DNA of 33,348 nt. It comes from an uncultured Clostridia bacterium. Lineage in GTDB: Bacteria > Bacillota > Clostridia > Christensenellales > CAG-138. Where the stretch lies: contig CALEPU010000210.1 of NCBI GenBank assembly GCA_937913075.1, positions 1-33,348 of the forward strand, written 5' to 3'. A program made the position numbers and the translations under genes. Of the stretch, positions 15,614 through 24,400 are shown one piece after another. The notes beneath the pieces were generated by a model, which saw only the letters and a program-made list of their open reading frames with translations, was not told where the DNA came from and searched no databases. Within the stretch, counting starts at the first letter, position 1, and every line of letters starts with the position of its first letter.

Positions 15614-16159
15614 ATGAACAAAAAGTGGATCTGCCCCGTTTGCGGCTATGTACACGAGGGTCCTACTCCCCCCGAGTTCTGCCCCCAGTGCAGGGTTCCC
15701 GGCTCCAAGTTCAAGGAGCAGGCTGCCGAGATGAGCTGGGCCGCCGAGCACGTCGTCGGCATTGCGCAGGGCGTGCGTGAGGACATTTTGAACGACCTGC
15801 GCTCTAACTTCAACGGCGAGTGCAGCGAGGTCGGTATGTACCTTGCAATGGCAAGGGTCGCCTACCGCGAGGGCTATCCCGAGATCGGCCTCTATTGGGA
15901 GAAGGCTGCTTGGGAAGAGGCGGAGCATGCCGCCAAGTTCGCGGAGCTCCTCGGCGAGGTAGTGACCGACAGCACCAAGAAGAACCTCGAGATGCGCGTT
16001 GACGCCGAGAACGGCGCTACCGCCGGCAAGACCGACCTCGCAAAGCGCGCGAAGGAGCTCGGTCTTGACGCTATCCACGACACCGTCCACGAGATGGCAA
16101 GGGACGAGGCAAGGCACGGCAAGGCGCTCAAGGGGCTGCTGGACAGGTATTTCGGCTGA
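15614..16159 (+). CDS. Reverse rubrerythrin (N-terminal rubredoxin domain)
   Basis: 181 residues. The rubredoxin-like iron site is at the N-terminus (C7, C10, C23, C26), followed by a four-helix ferritin-like domain with the di-iron ligands GECSEVG, EEAEHAAKF and DEARHGKA. In classical rubrerythrin the order is the opposite; the reversed order is that of the 'reverse rubrerythrins' of clostridia. These act as NADH-linked peroxidases that help anaerobes survive oxygen and peroxide. The start is ATG 15614 with GGAGG 8 bases upstream. It lies only 52 bases after the lipoprotein gene with no terminator between, so co-transcription is possible. Bases 16,160-16,340 downstream hold no gene and only weak inverted repeats. 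Confidence 0.95.
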   Translation: MNKKWICPVCGYVHEGPTPPEFCPQCRVPGSKFKEQAAEMSWAAEHVVGIAQGVREDILNDLRSNFNGECSEVGMYLAMARVAYREGYPEIGLYWEKAAWEEAEHAAKFAELLGEVVTDSTKKNLEMRVDAENGATAGKTDLAKRAKELGLDAIHDTVHEMARDEARHGKALKGLLDRYFG

Positions 16160-16345
16160 ACTTAAAAGCCGCTTAAATCAAGCACCTCCAAGGGGGAGGG
16201 GAGAAATCCTTTCCCTCTTATTTTGTCCTTCGGCTGCTCCAAAAGTGCCCTTCGGCGCGTCCCGCTCCCTCTTCCAGTAGCAAAAAGGAGCTTGATAGTG
16301 TCCACGAAAAATGTGTCCCTGATTTTTGACTGATAGACAAAAGGA

Positions 16346-16366
16346 GAGCGGGGACGCGCCCCGCTC
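16346..16366 (-). terminator. Terminator of the SHOCT operon
   Basis: GAGCGGGG (16346-16353) pairs with CCCCGCTC (16359-16366) around ACGCG. On the minus strand it runs into TCCTTTTG, 16 bases after the stop of the SHOCT gene. Confidence 0.75.
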
Positions 16367-16381
16367 CCATAAGTACAGTAT

Positions 16382-16993
16382 TTACAGTCCTAAAAGTTGT
16401 TTTTTCTTCGCATCAAACTCTTCCTGAGAGATAGCGCCATTGTCAAGCAGATCTTTGTATTTTTTAAGCTCGTCTGCATTACTTTGCAGGATTTCTTGCT
16501 TAATTGTAGAAGTTGCAGTAGGTTTGCTTTGTCTGTCAACCAAAAGTTTACTGATTGCTTCATGCAATTCATCACGATTTTTAAGCATTGCAAACTTTAT
16601 TGCACCAGAAGCAGTAGTAACAGCAAGCCCACTAAAAATACTTGTTCCAACAGCAGTGATTGAATCAAGTGGTAAATCGACCCTCTTTCCTGCTGCGTTA
16701 AGACCAAAAACCCGTTTATCAGTGACTGTGATTTGAACCTTTGACCATCTCTTATAAATGATAAATCCGATAATGGCCAGCACAATGATTGCAGGATAGA
16801 GTGCATAATTTGCGTCATTCCAGAAACCGAATCCAAGAAGAAAGCCCAGCTTATAATCATTCCATTGATTAGCAAAGCTTATTGATACTGAAAAGTTATA
16901 AATAATTGTGCCGATTAAGCCAATAATGGGTAAAAGCATGCAAAAGAGCTTTGAATCCTTCAATTCGCCCTTAATAATAGTTTTTTCTTCCAT
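16382..16993 (-). CDS. Membrane protein with PH-like and SHOCT domains
   Basis: 203 residues from ATG 16993, which has AAGGGG 8 bases upstream. A start at 17011 would overlap the previous stop as ATGA but has no binding site. Two membrane segments (about 14-34 and 63-81) are followed by a PH-like domain (about 83-152, 'ITVTDKRVFGLNAAGKRVDLPLDSI') and a Ser/Thr/Gln linker. The C-terminal SHOCT motif (about 174-201) reads 'DELKKYKDLLDNGAISQEEF' then 'DAKKKQLLGL'. SHOCT is a short helical tail thought to aid oligomerisation. The gene is clearly more AT-rich than its neighbours and forms an operon with two small upstream ORFs, suggesting horizontal transfer. Function unknown. Confidence 0.85.
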   Translation of the reverse strand: MEEKTIIKGELKDSKLFCMLLPIIGLIGTIIYNFSVSISFANQWNDYKLGFLLGFGFWNDANYALYPAIIVLAIIGFIIYKRWSKVQITVTDKRVFGLNAAGKRVDLPLDSITAVGTSIFSGLAVTTASGAIKFAMLKNRDELHEAISKLLVDRQSKPTATSTIKQEILQSNADELKKYKDLLDNGAISQEEFDAKKKQLLGL

Positions 16994-17007
16994 GATAATC
17001 GCCCCTT

Positions 17008-17196
17008 TCATTTGTTATCAGTTAAATTTCGTACCGCCAACTGTATCGGCAGCGGTACGCCCTTCATTTGAATATACCTTGATACCGTATTTGCACTGCT
17101 GCCTATTTTACGACCAACAGTGACCTAAGTGCCTAACTCTTTATAGAGCCGCTACATCTCTACAATTTTAATTTTTACAGACGGATTATCAAACAT
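17008..17196 (-). pseudogene. Small helix-turn-helix ORF interrupted by two TAG codons
   Basis: GGGAGG correctly precedes ATG 17196. The frame then reads MFDNPSVKIKIVEM, TAG (17154-17152), RLYKELGT, TAG (17127-17125), VTVGRKIGSSANTVSRYIQ and so on to a TGA at 17010-17008, 63 codons in all. 'VGRKIGSSANTVSRYI' is a typical helix-turn-helix recognition unit. Both interruptions are TAG, and no other damage is seen. It lies between the cysteine-rich ORF and the SHOCT gene with close spacing. The simplest view is a recent pseudogene or sequencing error. TAG read-through is possible in principle, but other features in this window end in TAG. Confidence 0.6.
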
Positions 17197-17223
17197 ATTT
17201 CCTCCCATGTTTTTTATGTTCTA

Positions 17224-17433
17224 CTAAAAATCCTTACCAAGGCAAAAAGAGCATGCCTTCGCAACCTTTTTCCCATCAGGAAGACAGTCTTTCGCCTCTT
17301 GAAAAGAATTGAACAATCGCATGTTGCCTTCTTGTATTTGGCTTAGTTTGCACCTGCCATCGGTCGAGCTTGCATCATGGATCGTCCTCGTACTTAAATT
17401 GAGCAAGTACGTCATCGTTTTTCTTTGTTCCAT
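17224..17433 (-). CDS. Small cysteine-containing protein (Ada metal-site-like)
   Basis: 69 residues. The pattern is a strand 'YLLNLSTRTIHDASS', a Cys (GRCKLSQI), a strand 'MRLFNSFQEAKDC' and a closing C-x-x-C (KACSFCLG). It resembles the small zinc-binding Ada-type fold, often written as 'FVGNKNTKKFH..C......F.S.EEA...GY.PCK.C'. That likeness is by eye. The start is ATG 17433 with AGGAGG 6 bases upstream. The frame is open further to 17637, but that part is the structured leader with its terminator. The gene ends with two TAG codons in a row. It is the first gene behind a putative attenuator and heads a three-ORF unit. Confidence 0.65.
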   Translation of the reverse strand: MEQRKTMTYLLNLSTRTIHDASSTDGRCKLSQIQEGNMRLFNSFQEAKDCLPDGKKVAKACSFCLGKDF

Positions 17434-17621
17434 TATTCTCCTCCTATAATAAAAAGTGGCACAGCCGAAGCCATGCCACCGAAAAATGCACAGCTCCGTT
17501 TGTTGCCACACAAACTTCCGACATGCCAAAACCAGATGCCCAAGTGGAACCTGCATTTTTGCCGAAAAGCAAAAACGCACCCGGTATTGGCCGATTGTCG
17601 GAAAGTATTCGTTTGTGTGGC
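17434..17621 (-). promoter_or_regulatory. Candidate attenuating leader RNA (riboswitch-like)
   Basis: The minus-strand leader begins at the predicted transcription start. P1: 17621-17611 and 17603-17596 pair perfectly with 17523-17505 (19 bp), leaving a 7-base bulge (17610-17604). P2: GCCAATACC (17591-17583) pairs with GGTTTTGGC (17533-17525), with one U-U mismatch. P3: an 11-bp hairpin (17579-17569 with 17562-17552) with a 6-base loop. Downstream is a UUCG-capped terminator just before the ribosome binding site. The first bases, AUGCCAC (17623-17617), can pair either in P1 or with GUGGCAU (17479-17473), the 5' half of the terminator. That is the logic of a transcriptional switch. No known riboswitch or T-box signature was recognised. 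Confidence 0.65.
17451..17479 (-). terminator. Intrinsic terminator inside the leader, just before the ribosome binding site
   Basis: On the minus strand a 10-bp stem (17479-17470 with 17465-17456, two G-U pairs) with a TTCG tetraloop is followed by TTTTT (17455-17451). AGGAGG follows 6 bases later (17445-17440). A terminator at this spot only makes sense as an attenuator. Confidence 0.85.
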
Positions 17622-17627
17622 ATAAAT

Positions 17628-17656
17628 ATAATACCACAGCTTTGATGTGAACGCAA
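17628..17656 (-). promoter_or_regulatory. Promoter of the attenuator operon
   Basis: On the minus strand TTGCGT (17656-17651), a 17-base spacer and TATTAT (17633-17628). The expected transcription start (about 17,621) coincides with the first base of the P1 stem. Confidence 0.6.
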
Positions 17657-17695
17657 TACTCTTTTGAATTTTTTGTATCATGCAGATGTTAAAAA

Positions 17696-17970
17696 GGAAG
17701 GGCGCTCGCCCTTCCCCAGCTTGATGACAAAGCCCGTTTGCTGCCCTTCCCCTACAGAGGGGAAGGTGTCAACGAGCCTTTTAGGGCGAGTTGACGGATG
17801 AGGTGGTGGCTGGAGTTGTGTTCAAAAAACTTAGTAAAATCAAGAACTTCTACCACCTCTTCCACCGCTTCGCTGCGCTTGCGGTCCCCCTTCCCCTCGG
17901 TAGGGGAAGGTTGTATGCTTGCGTGCAAAAAGGGTTTGTCAGCGGTCTGAGGAAGGGCGCTCGCCCTTCC
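17696..17970. repeat. Symmetric nested-palindrome intergenic repeat
   Basis: The element is bounded by two identical 20-bp palindromes (17696-17715 and 17951-17970). Inside come a CCTTCCCCT/AGGGGAAGG hairpin (17745-17766), GAGGTGGT (17800-17807), its complement ACCACCTC (17852-17859), and a second hairpin with the same arms (17889-17910). The whole is thus roughly mirror-symmetric. Sequences of this style are common between genes in clostridial genomes, but the family name is not known to me. No convincing gene lies inside. Confidence 0.7.
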
Positions 17971-17977
17971 CTTTAAC

Positions 17978-19021
17978 TTACAGATCGTTATCCTGATACG
18001 GGGTATCTTCGAGGCCTTCTTCCCTGAGCTTCTTCACCTTTTTATCAAGCGCGGGCTTCAACAGGTTTTTGAACCGATTCGTGCCGCCGAACAGTCTGAC
18101 GAGCGTTGGGCTGATAAAATAATATGTACGGATGAATGCACGTCCTCTGCTTGTTTCGGCAAGCCTTTGATCGCGGTAGCGTCTGAGCGTCCAAACCTCG
18201 GGGCAGTCGTAAGAGCCGTAGACGGCTGTAGCTATATAGCAGCCCGTCTTTTTTGCATTTAACGAGAATGACGGTTCGAACATCCTGATTTTAGATACAT
18301 GCTCTTTAATAGTCGCCTTGCCCGCGTCAACGTCGTCGGTCATATCTAACACGGACTTATGGATCGCGATCGCCTTCTTCCAGCAGGGCACGGCGTTCTC
18401 CTTTGCGTATTCGCTGCCGAGCTGCTCCATGATACCGTCGCCGAACCTATAAAGGAGCTGCGCGGCGGACATACTGACGGCGGCGTGCTGCTGTGTGCTC
18501 TCGATTGCTGGCTCTTCCTCGGCTTTGTATTCGGTCTCGGAGCTTTCAAAGATATCTTCCGCGAACTCCAAGGTCCTTTCGCGCACTTCCTTAACGGCGT
18601 CAGCGCGGTCTTCGGAAGCCTCGACCTTTTCCTTGATGAGGGACAGTATGATATCGTCCATTTTCGAGAGCCTTTTCGCGGCGAGCTCGGGCTCCTCCTC
18701 GGCACTTTCCTGCGCCCGGTAATAGGCGGAATACAGGCATGCCTCCCAGCATGAAGGATCTTTGAGCAATATCTGTTCATAGTATCTGACGGCTCCGGGA
18801 GCGTCATCGGCAAAGCGCGCTCTCCTTGCGAGCACGAAAAGGTTTTTGAGCTCCTGCGACCGATCTATACTGACGGAGCCCTTGACGGTGACCGTCCCCT
18901 CGACAAACAGCTTCCTTGCCTCTTCAACGGTGTACTTCGTGCCGCACGATTGGCAGACGTAATAGCCGTTCTCCTTTATTATATCGTTGCTCGTGCACAT
19001 TTCACATTTGAGTGGGTTCAT
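17978..19021 (-). CDS. Zinc-ribbon, TPR-like and CFI-box protein
   Basis: 347 residues. An N-terminal zinc ribbon (C6, C9, C23, C26) carries TFIIB-like spacing. A helical, TPR-like region (about 55-110, with 'APGAVRYYEQILLKDPSCWEA') and a long acidic helical stretch follow. The C-terminal CFI-box is 'CYIATAVYGSYDCPEVWTLR', then 'RYRDQRLAETSRGRAFI', ending 'YYFISPTLVRLFGG'. This combination is widespread in Firmicutes, but its role is unknown. The start is ATG 19021 with GGAGG 6 bases upstream. It is a single gene, convergent with the repeat element. Base composition matches the surrounding chromosome, unlike the AT-rich islet next to it. Confidence 0.85.
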   Translation of the reverse strand: MNPLKCEMCTSNDIIKENGYYVCQSCGTKYTVEEARKLFVEGTVTVKGSVSIDRSQELKNLFVLARRARFADDAPGAVRYYEQILLKDPSCWEACLYSAYYRAQESAEEEPELAAKRLSKMDDIILSLIKEKVEASEDRADAVKEVRERTLEFAEDIFESSETEYKAEEEPAIESTQQHAAVSMSAAQLLYRFGDGIMEQLGSEYAKENAVPCWKKAIAIHKSVLDMTDDVDAGKATIKEHVSKIRMFEPSFSLNAKKTGCYIATAVYGSYDCPEVWTLRRYRDQRLAETSRGRAFIRTYYFISPTLVRLFGGTNRFKNLLKPALDKKVKKLREEGLEDTPYQDNDL

Positions 19022-19195
19022 CAGCCGCCTCCGTTGCCGTGTGATTGAAGCCGTCAGGGATCAAAAGAGCTCTTCAAGTATTTTAATCCAAAGCAAGGAG
19101 GCTGTCAACAAAGGCGGGGGTCAAATTTCGGCTGTACTTTTAGGCGCGCTTGCGGTATAATGTATCAATGAGATTTGTATTGCAAGGAGCAATCA

Positions 19196-20002
19196 ATGAA
19201 ACGGGTACTTGGCTGCATCCGCAGAGCGGATGAACGATACGGATTGATACACGATGGGGACAGCATTTGCGTGGGCGTAAGCGGCGGCAAGGACAGTCTT
19301 TTGCTTTTATACGGGCTGACGCTTTACAAGATGTTTTCTAAAAAGCATTACGAGGTACGAGGCGTGATGCTCGACCTGGGGCTTGTGGAGCAGGACTACA
19401 CCGCTCTTTTAGACTGGGCTGAGAGCGTAGGAGTACAGCTCGAGATATTGAAGACGGACATTGGCGACGTGGTATTCAACGTGCGCAAGGAGAAGAACCC
19501 ATGCGCCTTATGCGCCAAGTTCCGCAGGGGCGCTCTCAACACAGCCGCGCGCGAACGAGGCTGCAATCTTATCGCACTGGGGCATAACCGTGAGGACGTT
19601 TTGGAGACTTTTCTTCTGAGTCTGTTTTACGAGAGCAGGCTCAATACCTTTGCGCCGGTAACCTATATGGACAGGATGGACGTTACCATAATACGACCGC
19701 TCGTCTTCTTCCCCGACAAGGAGGCGCTATCGGCTGCGCGGCGCTTGGGACTGCCGGTGCAGAAGCCTAACTGTCCCGTGGCGGGCTTTACCAAGCGCGA
19801 GGAGATGAAAAACCTTTTAAAGGATTTCCGCCGAATAGTGCCCGATCCGGAAGAAAGGCTGATGAAGGCGATATCGGATGTGAGTCAGTACGGAATGTGG
19901 GACAGGATGAAGCTGCCTCCCAACGCACTTACGGGTCGCGAGCCGCAGTTGTTTGATACCGAAAGCTACAAGCTGAGCAAGGAGAACCAAGATGGAAGAT
20001 AA
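19196..20002 (+). CDS. ttcA: tRNA 2-thiocytidine biosynthesis protein TtcA
   Basis: 268 residues. The PP-loop SGGKDS (29-34) binds ATP to activate C32 of tRNA. The iron-sulfur ligands of TtcA are present: C103-A-L-C106 and C193 (PNCPVAGF). The family stretch 'IALGHNREDVLETFLLSLFYESR' follows. The product is 2-thiocytidine at position 32. ATG 19196 is used because AAGGAG lies 6 bases upstream; an in-frame ATG seven codons earlier lacks a binding site. A TATAAT (about 19,155-19,160) precedes it with a weak -35. The gene overlaps ctpA by 11 bases, so the two are probably translated from one message. Confidence 0.93.
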   Translation: MKRVLGCIRRADERYGLIHDGDSICVGVSGGKDSLLLLYGLTLYKMFSKKHYEVRGVMLDLGLVEQDYTALLDWAESVGVQLEILKTDIGDVVFNVRKEKNPCALCAKFRRGALNTAARERGCNLIALGHNREDVLETFLLSLFYESRLNTFAPVTYMDRMDVTIIRPLVFFPDKEALSAARRLGLPVQKPNCPVAGFTKREEMKNLLKDFRRIVPDPEERLMKAISDVSQYGMWDRMKLPPNALTGREPQLFDTESYKLSKENQDGR

Positions 20003-21392
20003 GAGCAGGATCAATTTTGAGGACACTAATCTTATTGATACGGCAAAGATACGCGAGAGCGCTGAAAAAGCCGCGGCGGACAGCGAGTCCGGCGCCTCTG
20101 AGCCTGAGCTGACGCTCTTTGAGGACGTTGCTCAGAAGGAGCAGGAGCTTGTACAGCGGGACGAGAACCGTCGCAAGGCTCGCACTGCCATGACCGCGAT
20201 AATCTGCGGACTTGCGGGGCTTTTGCTCGGCATCGGGCTGACGCTGCTGCTGGTAGGCATTGAATGCGGCGGGCTCGACAAGCTGCGTTCCGTCAAGCTC
20301 ATGGGCGAATATGATTCCTCGCTTTTCAGCGAGCTGTTATACCGCATCGAGACTCTGCACTTCGGTGAGACGCCTTCCGCCGAGGAGCTGAAAAACGCCG
20401 CCGCGCACGCCATGGTCGACGCTGTCGGCGACAGGTACGCGGCTTATTTCAGCAAGGAGGAGTACAGCGATTACATTTCGAGCATAAACGGCAACATCAA
20501 GGGAGGCGTCGGCATTTCGGTATATGCTCCTGACGAGAACGGAGCGCTAATACACAGGGTCTACGAGGGTACCTTTGCCGATCAGGCAGGCGTAAGATCG
20601 GGCGATATAATAATCGCTCTTGACGGCGTTGCCGTGGGCGGCAAGACGATCGACGAGCTTGTTGACATGATAGGCGGAGACGAGGGCACGACGGTAGAAT
20701 TTACCGTCAAGCGCGGAGACGAAACGCTGAGCATGGACGTTATGCGCGGCAACGTGTACATTAAGCGGGTCGAATACTTTATGCTCGACAACGGCATGGG
20801 GTACTTATATCTCTCCTCCTTTACGGGCGAAGCGGAAAACGAGTTCCGTGCGGCACTCGACGATCTTGAGGCTAAGGGTGCGACGGCTCTTGTTATCGAC
20901 CTGCGCGACAATCCCGGCGGCAGCCTCAGCACCGTCGTCAATATCTGCGACATGCTGCTGCCTCAGTGTACGATAGCCTCAATGCGCGGCAACACTACCG
21001 ACCCGACGCAGTATTTTTACTCCGACGCGGCGATGTGCGCTCTTCCCTTTGCGGTGCTTGTTAACGACGGCTCCGCCTCCGCGAGCGAGATATTCGCCGG
21101 CGCAATGCAGGACAACGGCAGGGCGAAGATAATCGGCACGCAGACCTATGGCAAGGGCATAGTGCAGACTACGTTTACATTAAACGACGATCACGGCTAT
21201 ATCAAGCTCACCACGGACGCTTACTTTACGCCCAACGGCACGAGCCTTTCCGGCACAGGCGTCACTCCCGACATAGTTGTGGAGCTGCCGGAGGAGCTGC
21301 AGGGCGCCGACGTTTACACTCTCTACACCCAATACCGCGACAGTGATACCCAGCTTAACGCTGCTATAGAGCTGCTGACGAAGGGCGAATAA
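19992..21392 (+). CDS. ctpA: C-terminal processing protease (S41 family)
   Basis: 466 residues. An acidic cytoplasmic N-terminus and one membrane segment (about 66-90) would place the rest outside. The domain order is a helical N-part, a PDZ domain (about 168-255, 'GGVGISVYAPDENGALIHRV' to 'GDIIIALDGVAV') and the S41 protease. The protease shows 'DLRDNPGGSL' (304-312), the serine motif SASASEI (361-367) and the general-base Lys in YGKGIVQT (about 388). It cleaves exported proteins near their C-termini; substrates are unknown. ATG 19992 lies inside the end of ttcA with AAGGAG before it. The short gap before mfd contains only a weak TACCCC/GGGGTA inverted repeat. Confidence 0.93.
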   Translation: MEDKSRINFEDTNLIDTAKIRESAEKAAADSESGASEPELTLFEDVAQKEQELVQRDENRRKARTAMTAIICGLAGLLLGIGLTLLLVGIECGGLDKLRSVKLMGEYDSSLFSELLYRIETLHFGETPSAEELKNAAAHAMVDAVGDRYAAYFSKEEYSDYISSINGNIKGGVGISVYAPDENGALIHRVYEGTFADQAGVRSGDIIIALDGVAVGGKTIDELVDMIGGDEGTTVEFTVKRGDETLSMDVMRGNVYIKRVEYFMLDNGMGYLYLSSFTGEAENEFRAALDDLEAKGATALVIDLRDNPGGSLSTVVNICDMLLPQCTIASMRGNTTDPTQYFYSDAAMCALPFAVLVNDGSASASEIFAGAMQDNGRAKIIGTQTYGKGIVQTTFTLNDDHGYIKLTTDAYFTPNGTSLSGTGVTPDIVVELPEELQGADVYTLYTQYRDSDTQLNAAIELLTKGE

Positions 21393-21481
21393 CAAAAAGA
21401 ATAACACGAATCGGAGCTTTGACCCATACCCCTCCCCCTTCAGGCGGGGTACGGGCATTTGCGCTTTGAGCGGAGGAAAAG

Positions 21482-24400
21482 ATGTCTACAAAAAACGTGC
21501 TTGAAATATTGCATAACAGCGGCGAATACATGCGTCTTATCGAAGCCTTGCGGCACGGAGAGGGCGCTTTGAGCGTGTTCGGGCTCGGCGAGGCGCAGAG
21601 GCTGCACACGGTGAGCGCGCTGTATTCCGATATGGAAGGCGCATTGATGCTCGTTGCACCGAGCGCCGCCGCTGCGAACCGTGTTCATGAGGAGCTCTCG
21701 CAATACTGTGAGGATGCGCTGCTCTTCCCGCCGCGGGAGCTGCCGCTCGCCGTTCAGCACTACACGGAGTCTCCCGCGACAGCGGCGCAGAGGCTTACCT
21801 GTATGGAGCGGCTTATATCCGGCGGCAAGGTGTTGATAGTGACCTGCATCGAGGCGCTGATGCAAAGGATGGCGCCGCCCGAGCTCATTACGGATGCTAC
21901 GCACACCGTTCGCGTCGGCATGAGGATACAGCCGGATGCGCTGTTAAAAAAGTTTATAGACGCGGGCTATGTGCGGGAGGAGCTTTGCGAGGGGCGCGGG
22001 CAGGTGACCAAGCGCGGAGCATATATCGACATATATCCGCTCACCGCAAAAAATCCTGTGAGAATTGAGTTTTTTGACGACGAGATCGACACCCTCAGAG
22101 AGTTTGACCCTATAACTCAGCGGTCGATCGAAAACATAGATTTTGCGGTGATACCGCCTGCGACGGAGCTGCCCCTGACGCAGGAGCTCAAAAGGCGCGG
22201 CATTGCGGCGCTTCGCGATAAGCCGCGCTATGCCGAGGAGACCGAGATGCTGCGTGCCGGCGGCACGCCCGATAACGCTTTGATGCTGCTGCCGGTATTC
22301 TGCCGTGAGGAAATAAGCCTTTGCGATTATCTTGAAAAGGACGCTGTGATCGTGATAGACGAGCCCTCCCGCGCGGAGGAGAGCGGCAAGCTCGTATTCA
22401 ATGAGTTTCTTTCGGGGCTTTCCTCGGTGCTTGCCGAGGGCAGCGGGCACGAAAAGCAGGAGGGCTTGGTACACTCTGCTCTCGATACGATAACTCGTCT
22501 CGACACAACGCGCACGGTTATGCTCTTCTCCCTGACACGAAGCTACGGTTTGATACGTTCGAAGGGGCTGTTTAAATTTGAGACGCGTCCCGTTTCGCGT
22601 TACATGGGCAGGATAGAGCTTCTGCGCGACGACGTTGCGCTCTGGCGGCAAAAGGGATACACTGTGCTGCTCTACGCGGGGCAGCACGCAAGGAGACTTC
22701 ACGACAGCCTTTCCGATCTTGATACCGAGCTCGCCTACGCCGAAAGCCTCGACCGCGCCTTTGTGCCGCGTGAGTGCATAATAATCGGCGAGTCCATACC
22801 GCGCGGGTTCGAGTACCCGGAGCTGAAGCTCGCCGCAGTATCGGAATACGAGATATACGGCACAGAAACGAGGGCAAAGGCGCATCCCGCAAAAAAGCGC
22901 GCAGCGCTTGCCTTTACCGAGCTTGAGGTGGGTGACCTTATAGTTCACGAGGCGCACGGAATAGGAAGATTTACCGGCGTCAAGACGCTGACTGTTGACG
23001 GCAGATCGCGCGATTATATCGAGCTTGCCTACCTTGCGGGCGACAAGCTTTTTATACCGACAGATCAACTGGACCGCGTACAGAAGTACATCGGCGGCGA
23101 CGAGGGCAAGACCAAGCTTTCAAAGCTCGGCTCGGGCGAATGGCAGAGGACTGTCGCACGATCGCGCGAGAGCGCAAGAAAGCTCGCATTTGACCTTGTT
23201 GCGCTCTACGGGCAGAGAAGCCGCATCAAGGGGCATGCCTTTTCAAAGGACACCCCGTGGCAGACGAGGCTCGAAGCGAGCTTTCCCCACACGGAGACGG
23301 CGGATCAGCTCACAAGTATTGCAGAGATAAAGGCCGATATGGAGAGCACGCGGATAATGGACCGTCTGCTCTGCGGCGACGTCGGCTACGGCAAGACGGA
23401 GGTTGCGCTGCGAGCCGCCTTCAAATGCGCCATGGACGGCAAGCAGTGCGCGGTGCTGGTGCCTACGACCATACTCGCCCAACAGCACTACAACACCTTC
23501 TCATCGCGCTTTGCGGGGTTCCCTGTAAATGTTGAGCTTTTATCGAGGTTCAGGACGGAGCATGAAGCGGCTTTAATAAAGGAGCGGCTGAAAAAGGGCG
23601 ATATCGACGTGATAATCGGCACTCATTCCCTGCTTGCGAAATCGGTCAAATTCCACGATCTCGGGCTTTTGATAATCGACGAGGAGCAAAGATTCGGGGT
23701 CAATCACAAGGAGCAGATCAAGGAGCTTAAACGGACTGTCGACGTGCTGACGCTCTCCGCGACGCCGATACCCCGCACGCTGCACATGAGCCTTGCCGGG
23801 ATACGCGACATGAGTGTTATCGAGACTCCGCCGGAGGCAAGGTATCCGGTACAAACGATCGTCTGCGAATACAACGAGGCTATGGTCCGAGAGGCTATAC
23901 TGAAAGAGACAGCAAGAGGCGGTCAGGTATACTTCGTTTACAATATAGTCAAGACGATGGAGCTGTTTGCGGGCAAGCTTTCCGAGCTCGTGCCTGAGGC
24001 GCGGGTCGCCTATGCCCACGGGCAGATGAGCGAGCGTCAGCTTGAACGCACTATGCTCGATTTTATGGAGGGCAAATACGACGTGCTGCTGTGCAGTACC
24101 ATTATTGAAAGCGGTCTCGATATCACCAACGTCAACACGATGATAGTGTACGACGCGGACAAGATGGGGCTGTCACAGCTTTATCAGCTTCGCGGCAGGG
24201 TCGGCAGGGGCGCAAGGCTCGGTTATGCCTATCTCACCTTCCGTCACGACAAGGTGCTGACGGAGATAGCCGACAAGAGGCTGACTGCTATCCGTGAGTT
24301 CACACAGTTTGGCGCGGGGTTCAAGATAGCCATGCGCGACCTTGAAATAAGGGGCGCGGGCGACGTTTTGGGCGCGGAGCAGTCGGGGCACATGGCTGAG

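Noticed and set aside
16160..16345. Possible RNA or repeat between rubrerythrin and the SHOCT terminator
   Set aside because: Only short, imperfect inverted repeats are visible, with no promoter or family signature.
17224..17637. Longer 137-residue reading of the cysteine-rich ORF
   Set aside because: Its extra N-terminus is the structured leader with an intrinsic terminator, and AGGAGG stands before the internal ATG 17433.
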